A stretch of DNA of 64,000 nt, taken from NCBI RefSeq assembly GCF_000421405.1, contig NZ_ATWY01000018.1:22393-86392 (forward strand), in the 5' to 3' direction. A model generated the notes under the pieces. The model was not told the DNA's origin, searched no databases, and worked only from the letters and a program-made list of their open reading frames with translations. This DNA is from Butyrivibrio sp. NC2007. Lineage in GTDB: Bacteria; Bacillota; Clostridia; Lachnospirales; Lachnospiraceae. Both the position numbers and the translations under genes were made by a program. Below, piece by piece: positions 63,153 through 64,000 of this stretch; the stretch's first letter is position 1, and every line of letters begins with the position of its first letter.

Positions 63153-63222
63153 GGAAATTTCATGGCGTCAAGAACATAGCAAGTGGGCAAAAAGCGCCCA
63201 TTCTTGACGCCATGGCATTTCC
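63153..63222. repeat. 70-bp hairpin with two stems
   Basis: ATGGCGTCAAGAA (63162-63174) and its exact reverse complement (63201-63213), extended by GGAAATTTC/GGCATTTCC outside, and TGGGC/GCCCA inside, form a long hairpin. No T-run follows, so it is not a plain terminator. Confidence 0.7.
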
Positions 63223-63297
63223 CGCATTCAGGTCACTAAGCGGGGAAGGCATGTTTGGATATCTCCGGTCCTCTCATGCTTACCTATGCGCTCGCAG

Positions 63298-63528
63298 TTA
63301 CTGTTTTTTGGCATTTTTTCTTCCAGGACAGTAAGGTTATTTCTTCCATCTGTTCATCCTTACTGTCCTTTTTAAGTTTTTTCTCTAGGACAGTAGTGCT
63401 TCATACACATTTCAGCTCATCATTACGGTATTTTTGAAGTTTTTGATTTAGGACAGTAAGGTATATTGCTCACATCTGCTTATCCTTACGGTATTTATCA
63501 AGTTTTTCTTTTAGGACAGTAAGACTTA
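63298..63528. repeat. Degenerate 63-bp tandem repeat, nearly four copies
   Basis: Units start at 63298, 63360, 63423 and 63486 (62, 63, 63 and about 43 bases). Each begins TTACKGT, has an AT-rich stretch with AAGTTTTT, then AGGACAGTA near position 28; the remaining 20-25 bases vary but are also similar (ATCTGYTYATCC). TTACTGTCCT at the start of unit 2 is complementary to AGGACAGTAA, so units may pair. It adjoins the IS3 end. Confidence 0.8.
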
Positions 63529-63547
63529 CATTAAAGTGAACCCCGTG

Positions 63548-64000
63548 TCAAGGACACACACTCATATTTTTGGCAGTATTTATTGCCAATGCTGATGGTA
63601 GTTGATTGGTTACTTTATAATGATAGTATTCATTTGGTGCCATCCCTTGTAGCTGCACCTGATACCTATCGTTATTATAGTAATTGATCCAGTCATTTAT
63701 TCTGTCCTGGACATCATCAAATGCCTCCCAGGCCTTTATATAAGGGCTAAGTTCGTCTTTCATATGTCCGAAGAAGCTCTCTTGTGGAGCATTATCCCAA
63801 CAGTTTCCTCTTCTGGACATAGATTGCCTGAGAAGAGAGTTTTGGATTAGTTCTCTGAACTTAACACTCGTGTAGTGGCAGCCTTGGTCACTATGGATGA
63901 TGGTTGTAGCATTCAAAGAGTATAAATGATTTCTCATTAGTTGAAGCACTGTCTCAAGTACAAAGTCTACTTCAAGTGATTCACTAAGTTGGAAGGCCAG
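63548..64000 (-). mobile_element. IS3-family transposase (OrfB), C-terminal part, cut by window edge
   Basis: The frame is open to the window edge and gives 150 residues of the C-terminus. IIHSDQGCHYTS holds the second catalytic Asp, and MSRRGNCWDNAPQESFFGHM has the catalytic Glu of the DDE integrase core. Together with NYYNNDRYQ near the end this is the IS3-group OrfB (IS150/IS3 type). The N-terminal half, OrfA and the left end are outside. The sequence after the stop, including CTTGACACGGGGTTCAC at 63536-63556, may be the terminal inverted repeat; no duplication could be checked. Confidence 0.9.

Noticed and set aside
63298..63528. CRISPR-like array
   Set aside because: The segments between conserved cores are themselves similar and the repeats are degenerate; no cas gene is nearby.

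Overview
The window reads as chromosomal DNA of a low-to-mid GC, motile, anaerobic Firmicute of the Lachnospiraceae, most likely Butyrivibrio or a close relative. This is an inference from gene content: a Firmicute-type rpmG-secE-nusG / rplKA / rplJL / rpoBC / str gene order, PadR-DUF1700-DUF4097 and ECF-sigma cassettes, AraC-type YesN/YesM regulators, a FliD-like protein, lipoproteins, and no outer-membrane genes. No rRNA or tRNA gene was found.

Layout. (1) 1-10616, all minus strand: a locus for taking up and phosphorolytically degrading a beta-linked GlcNAc disaccharide. It holds a GH94 phosphorylase closely resembling chitobiose phosphorylase, a phosphohexomutase, a YesM-type kinase, a lipoprotein binding protein with two permeases, a YesN-type regulator and nagA (cut by the window edge). 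Together they could import chitobiose, split it with phosphate to GlcNAc-1-P and GlcNAc, isomerise GlcNAc-1-P to the 6-phosphate and deacetylate it. (2) 10617-20994: a helD-like RNA polymerase recycling factor behind a 141-bp near-perfect palindrome; a PadR/DUF1700/DUF4097 envelope-stress-type operon; an ECF sigma/anti-sigma operon with two membrane proteins; a GGDEF protein; a lipoprotein; two GNAT acetyltransferases and the remnant of a histidine phosphatase gene.

(3) 20995-38494, minus strand: rpmG-secE-nusG-rplK-rplA, a CapA-family gene inserted there, then rplJ-rplL-rpoB-rpoC-rpsL-rpsG-fusA-tuf. Near-consensus promoters with 17-bp spacers lie upstream of rpmG, rplJ, rpoB, rpsL and tuf. 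An L10 leader precedes rplJ and a terminator separates rplL from rpoB. (4) 38613-49773: mostly cell-envelope glycosylation genes (GT2-GtrA, two multi-pass GT-C/GT39-like proteins, glf, a GT2-methyltransferase-like protein) interrupted by an orphan FliD-like gene with a structured 3' UTR and a small regulator.

(5) 49836-63086: thrS (without a TGS domain), a SEC-C protein, a shortened YczE-like membrane protein, dapF, a secreted coiled-coil protein of about 910 residues, a methyltransferase, a small-multidrug-export-like protein, hisC, an EF-hand-like protein behind an attenuator-like leader, tdk, a QueT-like transporter and an MscS channel. (6) 63087-64000: a 70-bp hairpin, a degenerate 63-bp tandem repeat and the 3' end of an IS3-family transposase cut by the window edge.

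A GGGGACG-containing repeat family recurs at 10713-10853, 12964-12998, 14883-14925 and 19262-19325. At least two copies are built into terminator hairpins. No CRISPR array, prophage or classical defence island was seen.
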